DNA of 61,368 nt from Clostridia bacterium (GTDB lineage Bacteria > Bacillota > Clostridia > Christensenellales > Aristaeellaceae), in contig JAFRFY010000022.1 of the NCBI GenBank assembly GCA_017434085.1, positions 1 to 61,368 of the forward strand, written 5' to 3'. The notes under the pieces were generated by a model. The model saw nothing but the letters and a program-made list of their open reading frames with translations. It had not been told where the DNA came from and made no database searches. Shown here piece after piece: positions 16,392 through 26,057 of the stretch; position 1 is the first letter of the stretch; each line of letters begins with the position of its first letter. Made by a program: the position numbers and the translations under genes.

Positions 16392-17040
16392 CGTGCTGGG
16401 CGTCTCGCCCTCCGCCAGCGAGGACGAGATCAAGAAGGCCTACCGCGCGCTCGCCAAGAAGTATCACCCGGACGTCAACCAGGGCTCCGCGGAGGCCGAG
16501 CGCCACATGAAGGAGGTCAACGAGGCCTACTCCGCCGTCATGAAGATGCGGCGGGAGGGGACCTCCTACGGCGGCGGCTACGGCGCGTCCCAGGGCGGCC
16601 ACGCCGGCGGCTTCGGCGGCGACTGGGGCGGCTACGGCGCCTCCGGCCGCGCCGACGATCCCTACGCCGGCAACACCCACCTGCAGGCGGCCCGGAATTA
16701 CATCCTGTCGGGGCATTACGCGGAAGCGCTGCGGCTGCTGGAGGACATGCAGGAGCGCGGGGCGGAGTGGTATTTCCTGTCCGCGCAGGCCAATCTGGGC
16801 GTGGGCAACCGCATCGCCGCGCTGAATTACGCCCGGCAGGCCGTCAGCATGAATCCGTACAGTCTGGAATACCGGGCCCTGCTGAACCGCATCGAGGGCA
16901 ACGCCCGGTACTATCAGGCCAACGGGCAGAGCGAGGGCTTCGCCATGCCCACCGCCATCTGCTCCAATCCGCTGTTGTCCTGCTGCGCCATCAATATGCT
17001 GTGCAACTGCTGCTGCGGCGGGCGCTTCCTGTTCTGCTAA
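16375..17040 (+). CDS. J-domain protein with TPR-like region and Cys-rich tail
   Basis: 221 residues. The J domain is N-terminal ([33 protein letters not shown]) with an intact HPD motif; a Gly/Tyr-rich linker follows (about residues 62-98), then two TPR-like helix pairs ([30 protein letters not shown]) and a C-terminal tail with nine cysteines, including CNCCCGG and a final Cys. It lacks the DnaJ zinc domain, so it is not the general chaperone; it probably recruits DnaK to a special client. Its coupling to the DUF5685 gene is a pattern I associate with Clostridia. Confidence 0.88.
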   Translation: MQDPYSVLGVSPSASEDEIKKAYRALAKKYHPDVNQGSAEAERHMKEVNEAYSAVMKMRREGTSYGGGYGASQGGHAGGFGGDWGGYGASGRADDPYAGNTHLQAARNYILSGHYAEALRLLEDMQERGAEWYFLSAQANLGVGNRIAALNYARQAVSMNPYSLEYRALLNRIEGNARYYQANGQSEGFAMPTAICSNPLLSCCAINMLCNCCCGGRFLFC

Positions 17041-17052
17041 AGGAGGAAAAAC

Positions 17053-17466
17053 ATGTCATTTCTGGATAAATTGAAGGCGGGCATACAGCGCCTGATGGCC
17101 GGGCGCCACGGCGCGGACGAGTTTTCGCTGGCGCTGTTGATCGCGGGGCTGGCGCTGTCCATCATCGGCAGCCTGACGCGCCTGGGCCTGCTGGGGCTTG
17201 TGAGCATGGCGCTCTACATTTACGCCATATTCCGCATGTTCTCGCGCGACCATGAAAAGCGCTACGCGGAGAATCAGAAATACCTGTCCGTGTTCCACGG
17301 CAGCTCCGGCAGCGTGAAACAGTTTATCGTGCGGATGAAGAATATCCGGAAGTACAAGTACTTCAAATGCCCCCAGTGCCACTCCAGGCTCCGCCTGCCG
17401 CGCAAGGTGGGCGAGGTCACCGTGACCTGCGGCAAGTGCCACCACGCCTTCAAGCAGAAGGCCTGA
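17053..17466 (+). CDS. Membrane protein with C-terminal zinc ribbon
   Basis: 137 residues: two hydrophobic segments (about residues 26-60), a basic stretch, then a zinc ribbon made of CPQCHSRLRLP and CGKCHHAF, spaced 18 residues apart. Begins 12 bases after the J-domain gene with an AGGAGG ribosome site, so part of the same operon. Function unknown; the ribbon faces the cytoplasm if the positive-inside rule holds. Confidence 0.8.
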   Translation: MSFLDKLKAGIQRLMAGRHGADEFSLALLIAGLALSIIGSLTRLGLLGLVSMALYIYAIFRMFSRDHEKRYAENQKYLSVFHGSSGSVKQFIVRMKNIRKYKYFKCPQCHSRLRLPRKVGEVTVTCGKCHHAFKQKA

Positions 17467-17480
17467 CCGGAGGGATCGCC

Positions 17481-18230
17481 ATGAAGCTGCACATCGATAC
17501 CGCGCCGGTCTGGGAGGTCTACCGCCAGGATCACGAATGCCCGCTGTGCGCCATCAACGACCGCGTGGAGGCCGCCAGCGTGGAGTATTTCCTGGGGGAT
17601 TCCGTCATGGAGCCCAGCCAGCGCATCGAGGTGAACGAAAAGGGCTTTTGCGCCCGGCATTTCAAGCTGATGTTCGACGCGGGCAACCGCCTGGGGCTGG
17701 CGCTGATGACGCACACCTACATGAAGAACACCCTCAAGTGGCTTAAAGAGAACGCCGAGAGCGCCGTGGCCGCGGCGACGGCGGAGGCCGGAAAGCCCGT
17801 GTTCAAGCGGATGCTCGGCAAAAAGGGCGAGGGGCTCGCGGCCTGCGGCGCGGAGGTATTAAAGCTGGAGGACAAGTGCGTGATGTGCGAGCGCATCCGC
17901 GACAACATGCAGCGCTATATCTATACCATATTATATATGTACAAACACGAGCCGGAGTTCCCGAAGCTGCTGGAGGGGTCGAAGGGCATGTGCCTCAAGC
18001 ACTACGCCGAGACCCTGAAAATGGCGCCCGAACACCTGTCCGGCGAGGCATTAAAACGCTTCGTTCAGACGCTGACCGGCTTGGAGACCGACAATTTGCA
18101 GCGCGTGGCGGACGAGCTGGAGTGGTTCACCCGCAAATTCGACTATCGCAACGAGGACAAGCCCTGGGGCAACAGCCGGGACGCGGTGGAGCGGTCCCTG
18201 AACAAGCTGAGGGGACACATCGTCAACTGA
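17481..18230 (+). CDS. DUF6062 family protein
   Basis: 249 residues, helical, with three cysteine pairs: ECPLCAINDR near the N-terminus, GFCARHF, and KCVMCERI near residue 135, then GMCLKHY. This C-x2-C / C-x2-H repetition is the hallmark of DUF6062 and suggests two similar metal- or thiol-binding halves (inference). I chose the ATG at 17481, preceded by CGGAGGGATC. It follows the zinc ribbon gene by 14 bases and precedes the small Cys-rich gene by 17. Confidence 0.83.
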   Translation: MKLHIDTAPVWEVYRQDHECPLCAINDRVEAASVEYFLGDSVMEPSQRIEVNEKGFCARHFKLMFDAGNRLGLALMTHTYMKNTLKWLKENAESAVAAATAEAGKPVFKRMLGKKGEGLAACGAEVLKLEDKCVMCERIRDNMQRYIYTILYMYKHEPEFPKLLEGSKGMCLKHYAETLKMAPEHLSGEALKRFVQTLTGLETDNLQRVADELEWFTRKFDYRNEDKPWGNSRDAVERSLNKLRGHIVN

Positions 18231-18247
18231 CAGGGGGAGACCGTGAC

Positions 18248-18526
18248 GTGACGAAGTATTGTGTGCTGGACGAGACAAAGCTCTGCGACGACTGCGGCGA
18301 GTGCAATGTGTGCGATCTCGATCCCAACAAGATCTGCGACAACTGCATGAAGTGTTTGCAGACCGGCGCGGACTACAACGCCATCGAAATCGACGAGATC
18401 ATTGAGGACGGCGCGTATGCCGACGTGTATCGGCAGCTTCGGGAGGACCTGGCGGAGGCGGGCGACGATCAGCCGGTCATCAAGCCCTTCGAGCCCAAGC
18501 AGTACACGCCGAAGCCCAAGAAATAA
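18248..18526 (+). CDS. Small Cys-rich protein of unknown function
   Basis: 92 residues from a GTG start (GGGGGAG upstream). The first 40 residues hold eight cysteines in C-x2-C steps (KLCDDCGECNVCDLD, KICDNCMKC), enough to bind a zinc or iron-sulphur cluster; the rest is acidic with a Pro/Lys tail. It is the last gene of the 15528-18526 run, and its job is probably tied to DUF6062. No family name recognised. Confidence 0.75.
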   Translation: MTKYCVLDETKLCDDCGECNVCDLDPNKICDNCMKCLQTGADYNAIEIDEIIEDGAYADVYRQLREDLAEAGDDQPVIKPFEPKQYTPKPKK

Positions 18527-18641
18527 TGATTCAGCCGGGTGCGGGGGAACCCGATCCGGTTTGTCCGTGGATTCCATAACTATGCGCAAAAGACAGCTTT
18601 TGCGAAAAGATAGGGCGCAAAAAGCTGCCCAGGGAGGCCCT

Positions 18642-19700
18642 ATGCCCGAAACCTACGCCCAACAGCGCGCCAAGGAGCTTCAAATCCTCACGCGCGACAC
18701 GCTGCGCGAACTGCCCGGCGTGTGCTATGATTTCATCATGGCCATCGATTCCACCACGCAGCCCCTGACGCGCTACGCCTACGTTTCCGATTTAAAGCTG
18801 TTCTTCGCGTTCCTGTGCGACGAGCTGCCGAAGTTCGCCGGACGCAAGCCCGCCGATTTTGAAGCCGAAGACCTCGCCCGCGTCACCTCCCGCGACATCC
18901 ACATGTATCTGGACTACCTCGGCCTGTACGTCAAGGACGATGTCGAATTTTCCAACGATAATTTGGGCAAAATGCGCAAACTCGCGTCTTTACGCAGTTT
19001 TTACAAATTTCTGTATAAAAATGGCTATATTGAGGCCGACCCCGCCGCGTTGGTGGACATGCCCAAGCGCAAAAAAAAGCCGATCATCCGCCTGGAGATC
19101 GACGAGGTGGCCCGCATGCTGGATTACGTGGAGTCCGGCGAGATGTTGAGCGAGCAGCAGAAGAAGTACAACGAGCACACCCGCACCCGCGATCTGGCGA
19201 TACTGACGCTGTTTTTGGGCACCGGCATCCGCGTCAGCGAGCTGGTGGGCATCAACATCGGCGACATCGACTTCTCCATCAACGGCTTCATGGTCACCCG
19301 CAAGGGCGGCAATCAGGCCATACTGTACTTCCCGGACGAGGTCGCCGACGTATTGAAGCGCTACCTCAAGCTGCGCCAAACGCTCACGCCCCAGCCCGGC
19401 CACGAGGAAGCCCTGTTTCTATCGCTCCAGAACCGGCGCATATCGGTGCGCGCCGTGCAGGTCATGGTCAAAAAGTACGCCTCCCAGGCCGCGCCGCTGA
19501 AAAAGCATTTAAGCCCCCACAAGCTGCGCAGCACCTTCGGCACCAACCTGTACCGCGAGACCGGCGACATCTACCTGGTGGCGGACGTGCTGGGCCACAG
19601 CGACGTCAACACTACCCGCAAGCACTACGCCGCCATGACCGACGACCGGCGCCGCCTGGCGGCCAAATCGGTGCACCTGCGCGACGACGGCAACGATTAG
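18642..19700 (+). CDS. Tyrosine recombinase (XerC/D/S type)
   Basis: 352 residues: N-terminal SAM-like core-binding domain (about residues 35-150), then the catalytic domain with all active residues visible: Arg in GTGIRVSELVG, Lys in TRKGGNQ, H-x2-R in SPHKLRSTFGT, His in LGHSDVNTT and the nucleophilic Tyr in RKHYAAM. The size and the lengthened N-terminal half are like XerS/XerD-type chromosome dimer resolvases rather than phage integrases; no prophage genes are nearby. Start chosen at ATG 18642 after GGGAGG. Its stop overlaps the stop of the convergent rnhA by 4 bases. Confidence 0.88.
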   Translation: MPETYAQQRAKELQILTRDTLRELPGVCYDFIMAIDSTTQPLTRYAYVSDLKLFFAFLCDELPKFAGRKPADFEAEDLARVTSRDIHMYLDYLGLYVKDDVEFSNDNLGKMRKLASLRSFYKFLYKNGYIEADPAALVDMPKRKKKPIIRLEIDEVARMLDYVESGEMLSEQQKKYNEHTRTRDLAILTLFLGTGIRVSELVGINIGDIDFSINGFMVTRKGGNQAILYFPDEVADVLKRYLKLRQTLTPQPGHEEALFLSLQNRRISVRAVQVMVKKYASQAAPLKKHLSPHKLRSTFGTNLYRETGDIYLVADVLGHSDVNTTRKHYAAMTDDRRRLAAKSVHLRDDGND

Positions 19701-20143
19701 ATCCTGATATAGTGCTGCTTGATCTCGCCGGTGGCCAGCTCGTCGCAGCGGTTGTTGTAGACGTTGTCCGCGTGGCCCTTGACCTTGATCCACTCGACCT
19801 TATGTATGCTTGTATACTCAAGCAGCTGCTTCCACAGATCCTGGTTCTCCACGGGCTTTTTGTCGCTCTTCAACCAGTTGCGCTTCTGCCAGTTGACCAG
19901 CCAGCGCTGGTTGAAGGCGTTGACCAGGTAGGCGCTGTCGGAATACACCCGGACCGCGCAGGGCTCCTTGAGCCGGGAAAGCGCCTGGATCGGGGCCATC
20001 AGCTCCATGCGGTTGTTGGTGGTCCGGGCCTCGTAGCCGGACAGCTCCAGCTTCTTATCCTTGTACATCAGTATCGCGCCCCAGCCGCCCGGCCCCGGAT
20101 TGCCGGAGCACGCGCCGTCGGTGTAGATCACGACCTCTTTCAT
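19697..20143 (-). CDS. rnhA: Ribonuclease HI
   Basis: 148 residues that cleave RNA in RNA-DNA hybrids. Active-site carboxylates: Asp in YTDGACSGNPGPGGWG, Glu in NNRMELMAP, Asp in RVYSDSAYLVNAF, and the His/Asp pair in KVKGHADNVYNNRCDEL. The basic handle (NWQKRNWLKSDKK) is present, so this is the E. coli type. Translation start overlaps the stop of the upstream lipoprotein gene by 4 bases. Confidence 0.96.
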   Translation of the reverse strand: MKEVVIYTDGACSGNPGPGGWGAILMYKDKKLELSGYEARTTNNRMELMAPIQALSRLKEPCAVRVYSDSAYLVNAFNQRWLVNWQKRNWLKSDKKPVENQDLWKQLLEYTSIHKVEWIKVKGHADNVYNNRCDELATGEIKQHYIRI

Positions 20144-21075
20144 GCGCCATCCTCCCCGTCAAACGCCCGCCTTACGGCCCGGGCGTTGTTTAATTGCGCC
20201 TCGATGTAGCCCCCGAAGCCCTCGTCCTCCCGGTGTGTGGACAGGTTATCGATCCGCGCCACCAGATAGCCCGCCGCCTCCAGCGCCCGTATGAGCGCCG
20301 CCGGAGCCTGCTTTTCGATCAGCACGACCCTGGAAGCAAAGGCTTTGAGCGCCTCCAGGCACGCGGCCAGATCGTCACCATAGAGCGCCGCGCCGGGCTC
20401 CCGGTCGAACTGGCCCGCGACCTCGAGGCCGTAGTCCTTCGCCACGTAGATCAGCGCCTCGCTCATCAGTATGACCTTTTTCCCGGACAGGTCGCCGGTG
20501 ATCTCCCGAGCCTGGCTTTGCAGTTCATCCAGCCTGCCGACAGCCGCCGCCGCGTTGTCGATGTAGGTCTGATCGTAGCCGGGGTCGAGGGTCTGCAGCG
20601 TCGCGGCGATGCTCTCCACGATCCGCTTCGCGCCCTCGACGGACATGTACAGGTGCGGGTTCGGGCCGTCCAGGTGGGATTCCGCCTCCGCGCCGCCGTG
20701 GGTTTGGCGGGTGTTTATAAGCTCCAGATTGTACAGCACCGCCGACACCGCCGGGCCCTTTTCGCCCATCGCAAACAGCCCGCTCTCGAAGGCCTCCAGC
20801 CCCCTGCCGCCCGCGATCACCGCGTCGGCGGTCGAGAGCAGGTAGATGTCCCAGTCGGACAGCGCGTAGCTTCTCAGGCAGCCGTCCTGGGGCTGTGTGA
20901 GGCAGTGTAGCGTCATGTCCGGCACGCCCCGAGCGACGGCGTCCGTCAGCGCGTAGATCGGGTAGAACGTGGCGTAGACCGTCAGCGGCTTCGGCGCGTC
21001 CGACACCAGAGGCCGACAGCCGGACAGCATGAGCGCCAGCAAAAGCAGCGCGGCAACCCAGCCCTTCCTGCGCAT
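20140..21075 (-). CDS. Metal ABC transporter substrate-binding lipoprotein (ZnuA family)
   Basis: 311 residues with a lipobox (LALMLSGC) and the cluster A-I solute-binding fold: LTVYATFYPIYALTDAV at the front, GPNPHLYMS carrying one metal His, and SEALIYVAKDYGLEV with the third-ligand Glu. The first metal His of the usual D-P-H-x-Y-E motif is missing; the aligned stretch reads QPQDGCLRSY. No permease or ATPase gene is near. I used the ATG at 21075 because GGGGAGG lies 8 bases before it. Zinc or manganese is likely, but the changed site leaves the ligand open. Confidence 0.82.
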   Translation of the reverse strand: MRRKGWVAALLLLALMLSGCRPLVSDAPKPLTVYATFYPIYALTDAVARGVPDMTLHCLTQPQDGCLRSYALSDWDIYLLSTADAVIAGGRGLEAFESGLFAMGEKGPAVSAVLYNLELINTRQTHGGAEAESHLDGPNPHLYMSVEGAKRIVESIAATLQTLDPGYDQTYIDNAAAAVGRLDELQSQAREITGDLSGKKVILMSEALIYVAKDYGLEVAGQFDREPGAALYGDDLAACLEALKAFASRVVLIEKQAPAALIRALEAAGYLVARIDNLSTHREDEGFGGYIEAQLNNARAVRRAFDGEDGA

Positions 21076-21112
21076 GACGACCGCCTCCCCCAATCTTTGC
21101 CTGCCAGACTTT

Positions 21113-21212
21113 GTTCAGTCCACACTTGCTTTCATAAGGGCGATGAGGGCATCGCCCCTACAACCGCGTGGCTTCCGTAGGGGCGATCCCCTGATCGCCC
21201 GCAGGACTGAAC
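21113..21212. repeat. Palindromic repeat array, locus 1
   Basis: Inverted units of a 24-mer whose core is GGGCGATGAGGGCATCGCCC: forward at 21138-21161, reverse variant (…GATCCCCTGATCGCCC) at 21177-21200. Outside these lie a further inverted pair, GTTCAGTCC (21113) and GGACTGAAC (21204). The whole can fold as one long hairpin. The same units occur at 33203-33355 and 44338-44472. Confidence 0.8.
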
Positions 21213-21245
21213 GTATCCCCATTATTATAGCAAGCGAACGTAAAG

Positions 21246-21269
21246 AATGCCACCCGTGAAGGCGGCATT
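21246..21269 (-). terminator. Probable terminator of spoIID
   Basis: On the minus strand AATGCCGCC, loop TTCACG, GGTGGCATT, followed by CTTTA; 8 of 9 pairs plus a G-U. The U-tract is weak. Confidence 0.55.
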
Positions 21270-21274
21270 GTGTT

Positions 21275-22243
21275 TTACCACAGCTTGACGATGTCGATAT
21301 CCTGGAAGTAGTGGCGTATGATGTCCTCCGCGCTCTGTCCCTGCTCCGCCATGGCGTATGCGCCCCACTGGGACAGGCCCACGCCGTGGCCGAAGCCCCT
21401 GCCGGTGAAGGTCACGTGGCCGTCGTCCACCTCAATGTCGTCGATCAGCGTGCTCTTCAGACGGTTCGCGCCGATGGCGATGCGAAACGAGGGCGCGGAG
21501 ACCGCCTGGCCGTTGACCCTCAGCGTCTTTACCCGGCCGGATTGTCCCTTCTCGCCGATCTCCACCGATTCGACGGATTTGACCTTCGTCCCCGCCTCCT
21601 TACAGGCTTCGGCGACCTGCTTCACAGTGAAGCGCGCCGTCCACGCCTTCACGCTCTCCGGCGCATTGTTGGATTCCCGCGATTCCACGGGCTTGAGGTA
21701 GGCCGGGTCTTCCTTGCCGTAGTCCAGCGCCACCGTGGGCAGCTCGGTCATGCCCCCGGCGTGGGCGTGGAACCAGGCGTAGGGGTAGTCGCCCCCGTAG
21801 GCCATGGCCATGCCGCGGGTCTCGCGGACGGCCTGGCGGATACTGTCATTGACGCTCTTCGCGTCGTAGGCCTGGGCCTCCGTCACGTCGGTGGAGATGT
21901 CCGCGCCCTTGTACTTCGAGGACTTGTCCGCGCAGAAGCGCAGCGTGAAGGTCCGCGCCAGTATCGCCTGGGCCTTGAGCGCCTCCAGGGGCCAGTCGTT
22001 CTTCATCTCGCCGGCCACGACGCCCTCCACATAGGTCTCGATGTCCATGTCGGACACCGCCTCTCGAGCGGTATCGTACACCGACAGCGACGGCACGCCC
22101 CCGCTCTCCGCCCGCTCGAGCTTTCGGGGGATTTCGGGCACGTCCTCCGCGGGCGTCCAGCGCTCAGGCTTTCCCCGGTTCATGCAGCCGCCCAGCGCCA
22201 CCGCCAGCATCATCAGCGCCGCAAGGCATCTCATGGGTCTCAT
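21275..22243 (-). CDS. spoIID: Stage II sporulation protein D
   Basis: 322 residues: lipobox-like N-terminus (VALGGCMNRG), then the SpoIID/LytB lytic transglycosylase domain with the catalytic Glu in EGVVAGEMKNDWPLEALKAQA, followed by ARTFTLR, FHAHAGGMTELP and the C-terminal GRGFGHGVGLSQWGAYAMA signature. SpoIID works with SpoIIM and SpoIIP to thin septal peptidoglycan during engulfment; here it stands alone. Bacillus SpoIID has a plain membrane anchor, so the Cys may make this a lipoprotein (inference). The upstream gap of about 110 bases is shared with a divergent gene; CATACTTC there resembles a sigma-E -10 but is weak evidence. Confidence 0.95.
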   Translation of the reverse strand: MRPMRCLAALMMLAVALGGCMNRGKPERWTPAEDVPEIPRKLERAESGGVPSLSVYDTAREAVSDMDIETYVEGVVAGEMKNDWPLEALKAQAILARTFTLRFCADKSSKYKGADISTDVTEAQAYDAKSVNDSIRQAVRETRGMAMAYGGDYPYAWFHAHAGGMTELPTVALDYGKEDPAYLKPVESRESNNAPESVKAWTARFTVKQVAEACKEAGTKVKSVESVEIGEKGQSGRVKTLRVNGQAVSAPSFRIAIGANRLKSTLIDDIEVDDGHVTFTGRGFGHGVGLSQWGAYAMAEQGQSAEDIIRHYFQDIDIVKLW

Positions 22244-22304
22244 ATCATCACCTCGCCGCTATTGTGCGCACGATACATGTGAAGTATGCGCCGTTAAAAT
22301 CATG

Positions 22305-22333
22305 TTGCAATTATCCCTTTCTTATAGTAATAT
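22305..22333 (+). promoter_or_regulatory. Promoter of the acetate kinase homologue
   Basis: TTGCAA (22305-22310), 17-base spacer, TAATAT (22328-22333); a GAGGTGAT ribosome site and TTG start follow within 25 bases. Confidence 0.6.
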
Positions 22334-22354
22334 AGAAACACGAGGTGATCGACG

Positions 22355-23518
22355 TTGAAGATACTGATATGCAACGCGGGCAGCACGTCGCTGAAATTCA
22401 AGCTGTGGGAGATGCCCGGGCACGCGGTGCTGGCCGACGGCAAGGTGGAGCGCGTGGGGTCGAAGGACGCCATATTCCACTACAACTCCGCCGCGCGGCA
22501 CATAAAGGAGGACGGCCTGGACATCCCGGACTACACCCGCGGCATAAGGCGCTTCCTGGACGCGCTGGCGGACACCGTGGAGAACCTGGACGCCATCGAG
22601 GCCGTGGGCTTCAAGACGGTGCTTTCAAAGGACCACTACGGCGTGCACTTTTTGACGGAGGACGTGCTGGACGGCATGCGGGCCTACTTCCCGGTGGCCC
22701 CGGCGCACAACGGGCCGTACCTGGAGGCCATCGGCGTGTTTGAAAAGCTGCTGCCGGATGTGCCGCGGGTGGGCGTGTTCGAGACCGCCTTCCACCGCAC
22801 CATCCCGCTGGAGCGCCGGGTGTTCCCGGTGCCCTACGAGTGGTACGAGAAGTACGGCTGCATGCGCATGGGCTACCACGGCGCGAGCCACGGCTATATC
22901 GCCCGAAAGCTCGGCAGCAAGCGGCGGGTGATCTCCTGCCACCTGGGCGGCAGCGGGTCGATCTGCGCGATCCTGGACGGCAAGAGCGTGGACAACAGCT
23001 TCGGCTTCTCGCTTCAAATGGGCATCCCCCACGCAAGCCGCACCGGGGACGTGGACGTCTACCTGATCCCCTACCTGATGAAGCAGGGCCTGACGCTTGA
23101 CGAGATCTTCGACGGCCTGGGCAAAAACGGCGGCATGAAGGGCCTGTCCGGCACCAGCGGCGACCTCAGGGACGTGGACGCCGCCATGCGCGCGGGCAGT
23201 TCCCGGGCAAAGCTGGCCATGGACGTGTACGCCACCGCCATACTGCGCTACATCGGCGCGTACACCATGGAGCTGGGCGGGCTGGACGCGCTGGCCTTCA
23301 CCGGCGGCATCGGCGAAAACTACGCCCCGCTGCGGGGACGGATCATGGCGGCCATGGCGCACATGGGCGTGATCCCGGACGAGGAGCGCAATCTCAACGG
23401 TTCAGGCGAGCGTCTGATCTCCGCGCCGGGGTCCAGTATCAGCGTCCACGTGATCCCCGCGGACGAGGAATACATGGTCGTCAACGAGACCTATCGGCTG
23501 TGCGCGCAAAAAAATTGA
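22355..23518 (+). CDS. Divergent acetate/propionate kinase family protein
   Basis: 387 residues of the ASKHA acetate kinase family. Conserved: NAGSTSLKFKL at the N-terminus, the phosphate-site His in MGYHGASHGYIARK, HLGGSGSICAILDGKS, SRTGDVDVYL (Arg 241-equivalent), SGTSGDLRD, FTGGIGEN and the terminal ADEEYMV. Changed: the usual GHRVVHGGE is GFKTVLSKD, so the His-Arg pair (Arg91 in Methanosarcina) is Phe-Lys, and catalytic FDTAFH is FETAFH. No phosphotransacetylase gene is next to it. It may use another acyl or have altered activity. TTG start after GAGGTGAT. Confidence 0.85.
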   Translation: MKILICNAGSTSLKFKLWEMPGHAVLADGKVERVGSKDAIFHYNSAARHIKEDGLDIPDYTRGIRRFLDALADTVENLDAIEAVGFKTVLSKDHYGVHFLTEDVLDGMRAYFPVAPAHNGPYLEAIGVFEKLLPDVPRVGVFETAFHRTIPLERRVFPVPYEWYEKYGCMRMGYHGASHGYIARKLGSKRRVISCHLGGSGSICAILDGKSVDNSFGFSLQMGIPHASRTGDVDVYLIPYLMKQGLTLDEIFDGLGKNGGMKGLSGTSGDLRDVDAAMRAGSSRAKLAMDVYATAILRYIGAYTMELGGLDALAFTGGIGENYAPLRGRIMAAMAHMGVIPDEERNLNGSGERLISAPGSSISVHVIPADEEYMVVNETYRLCAQKN

Positions 23519-23546
23519 CAAAAACATGCGATTTGGACTGGATTTT

Positions 23547-23575
23547 TTGCAGATTTTGTTGTATACTAATATTAT
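23547..23575 (+). promoter_or_regulatory. Promoter of the glycogen operon
   Basis: TTGCAG (23547-23552), 17-base spacer, TATTAT (23570-23575) in an AT-rich gap. A TTGACA at 23515-23520 and a TATACT at 23562 also occur but are badly spaced for each other. Confidence 0.5.
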
Positions 23576-23635
23576 GATTTGGTAACGGGCACAATAATTG
23601 TCCTTCCAACTACATCATGAAAGCAGGGATTGAAC

Positions 23636-24826
<1,191 letters not shown>

Positions 24827-24833
24827 GCAGAAG

Positions 24834-25973
24834 ATGAAAAATGATGTCATGGGTATCGTCTATACCTCAAAGGACGATCTTAACCTGCGTGAGCTGACCA
24901 GCCAGCGCGCGGTCGCCGCGATTCCGGTGGCCGGTCGCTACCGCCTTATCGATTTCACACTGTCCAACATGGTCAATTCCGGCATCCACAACGTGGGCAT
25001 CATCGCGCAGAAGAACTACTCCTCGCTGATGGACCACCTGGGATCAGGCAAGGACTGGGACCTGCACACCCGCAACAACGGCCTGTTCATACTGCCCCCG
25101 TTCATGACCCGCGACAACAGTGGCGAGTACAACGGCCTGCTGGACGCCCTGCGCTCCAACTTCGACTATCTGCGCCGCTCCAAGCAGGATTTCGTGATAC
25201 TGACCGACAGCGACTACATCATGACCACGTCCTTCGAGCCGATGATCGATCAGCACATCAAGTCGCGCGCGGACATCACCATGATGTACAAGAAGGTCAC
25301 CCCGGAGATCACCGAGTTCTCCTCCTCCTCCAAGAACAACCACGTCTACATGGACATCGACAGCGACAACGCCGTCACCAACCTGGAGATCAACCCCAAC
25401 GCCGCCAGCTTCGGAAACCTCTTCCTGAGCGTGATGATGGTCAAGCGCACGCTTTTGATCTACTTGGTGGACCAGGCGCTCTCCCGCGGCTCCCACGACA
25501 TGTACGCGGACGTGCTGCTGCCCGCCATACAGGCCGGCAGCCTGAAGATCATGGGCTACGAGGAGGAGAGCTATTACCGCAGGGTCGAGACCATCCGCGG
25601 CTACTTCAACCTGAGCCTCGATCTGTTGAAGCCCGAGGTGCGCGACGCCCTGTTCGGCAAAAACCCCGTGTTCACCAAGACCCGCGATTCCGTGCCCACC
25701 ATCTATCGCGCCGGCGCGAAGGTCACCAATTCCCTGGTGGCGGACGGCTGCGTGATCGACGGCACGGTGGAGAACTGCGTGCTGTTCCGCGGCGTGCGCG
25801 TCGGCAAGGGCGCGAAGCTCAAGAACTGCGTGATCATGCAGGACAGCTACATCGAGGACGACGTGGAGCTGGAGAACGTGATCTTCGACAAGGAAGTGAC
25901 CATTCGCAGCCACGGCAGACTGATCGGCCAGAGCCAGTATCCGATCGTCATTGGCAAGAACATCACCCTTTAA
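24834..25973 (+). CDS. glgD: Glucose-1-phosphate adenylyltransferase regulatory subunit GlgD
   Basis: 379 residues, a GlgC paralogue that in Firmicutes forms a heterotetramer with GlgC. The catalytic GGxGxRL motif is gone (the aligned region reads YTSKDDLNLRELTSQRAVAAIPVAGRYRLIDFTLSN), while the fold and beta-helix are kept (VADGCVIDGTVENCVLFRGV). This loss is the family mark of GlgD. Lies between glgC and glgA in the usual order. Confidence 0.94.
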   Translation: MKNDVMGIVYTSKDDLNLRELTSQRAVAAIPVAGRYRLIDFTLSNMVNSGIHNVGIIAQKNYSSLMDHLGSGKDWDLHTRNNGLFILPPFMTRDNSGEYNGLLDALRSNFDYLRRSKQDFVILTDSDYIMTTSFEPMIDQHIKSRADITMMYKKVTPEITEFSSSSKNNHVYMDIDSDNAVTNLEINPNAASFGNLFLSVMMVKRTLLIYLVDQALSRGSHDMYADVLLPAIQAGSLKIMGYEEESYYRRVETIRGYFNLSLDLLKPEVRDALFGKNPVFTKTRDSVPTIYRAGAKVTNSLVADGCVIDGTVENCVLFRGVRVGKGAKLKNCVIMQDSYIEDDVELENVIFDKEVTIRSHGRLIGQSQYPIVIGKNITL

Positions 25974-25986
25974 TGGCTTGCCCGCG

Positions 25987-26018
25987 CGCCCGGCGGCGCA
26001 TCATAATACCGCCGGGCG
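25987..26018 (+). other. GC-rich hairpin between glgD and glgA
   Basis: CGCCCGGCGG (25987-25996) pairs perfectly with CCGCCGGGCG (26009-26018) around a 12-base loop; no U-tract. It may set the ratio of glgCD to glgA message. Confidence 0.5.
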
Positions 26019-26057
26019 GCGACGGGCGCATCAAATCGAAACCGGGAGGAATGAGCG

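Noticed and set aside
18642..19700. Integrase of a mobile element or prophage
   Set aside because: No attachment-site repeats, excisionase or phage genes nearby; size and motifs suit a housekeeping Xer-type enzyme, and the neighbours are ordinary chromosomal genes.
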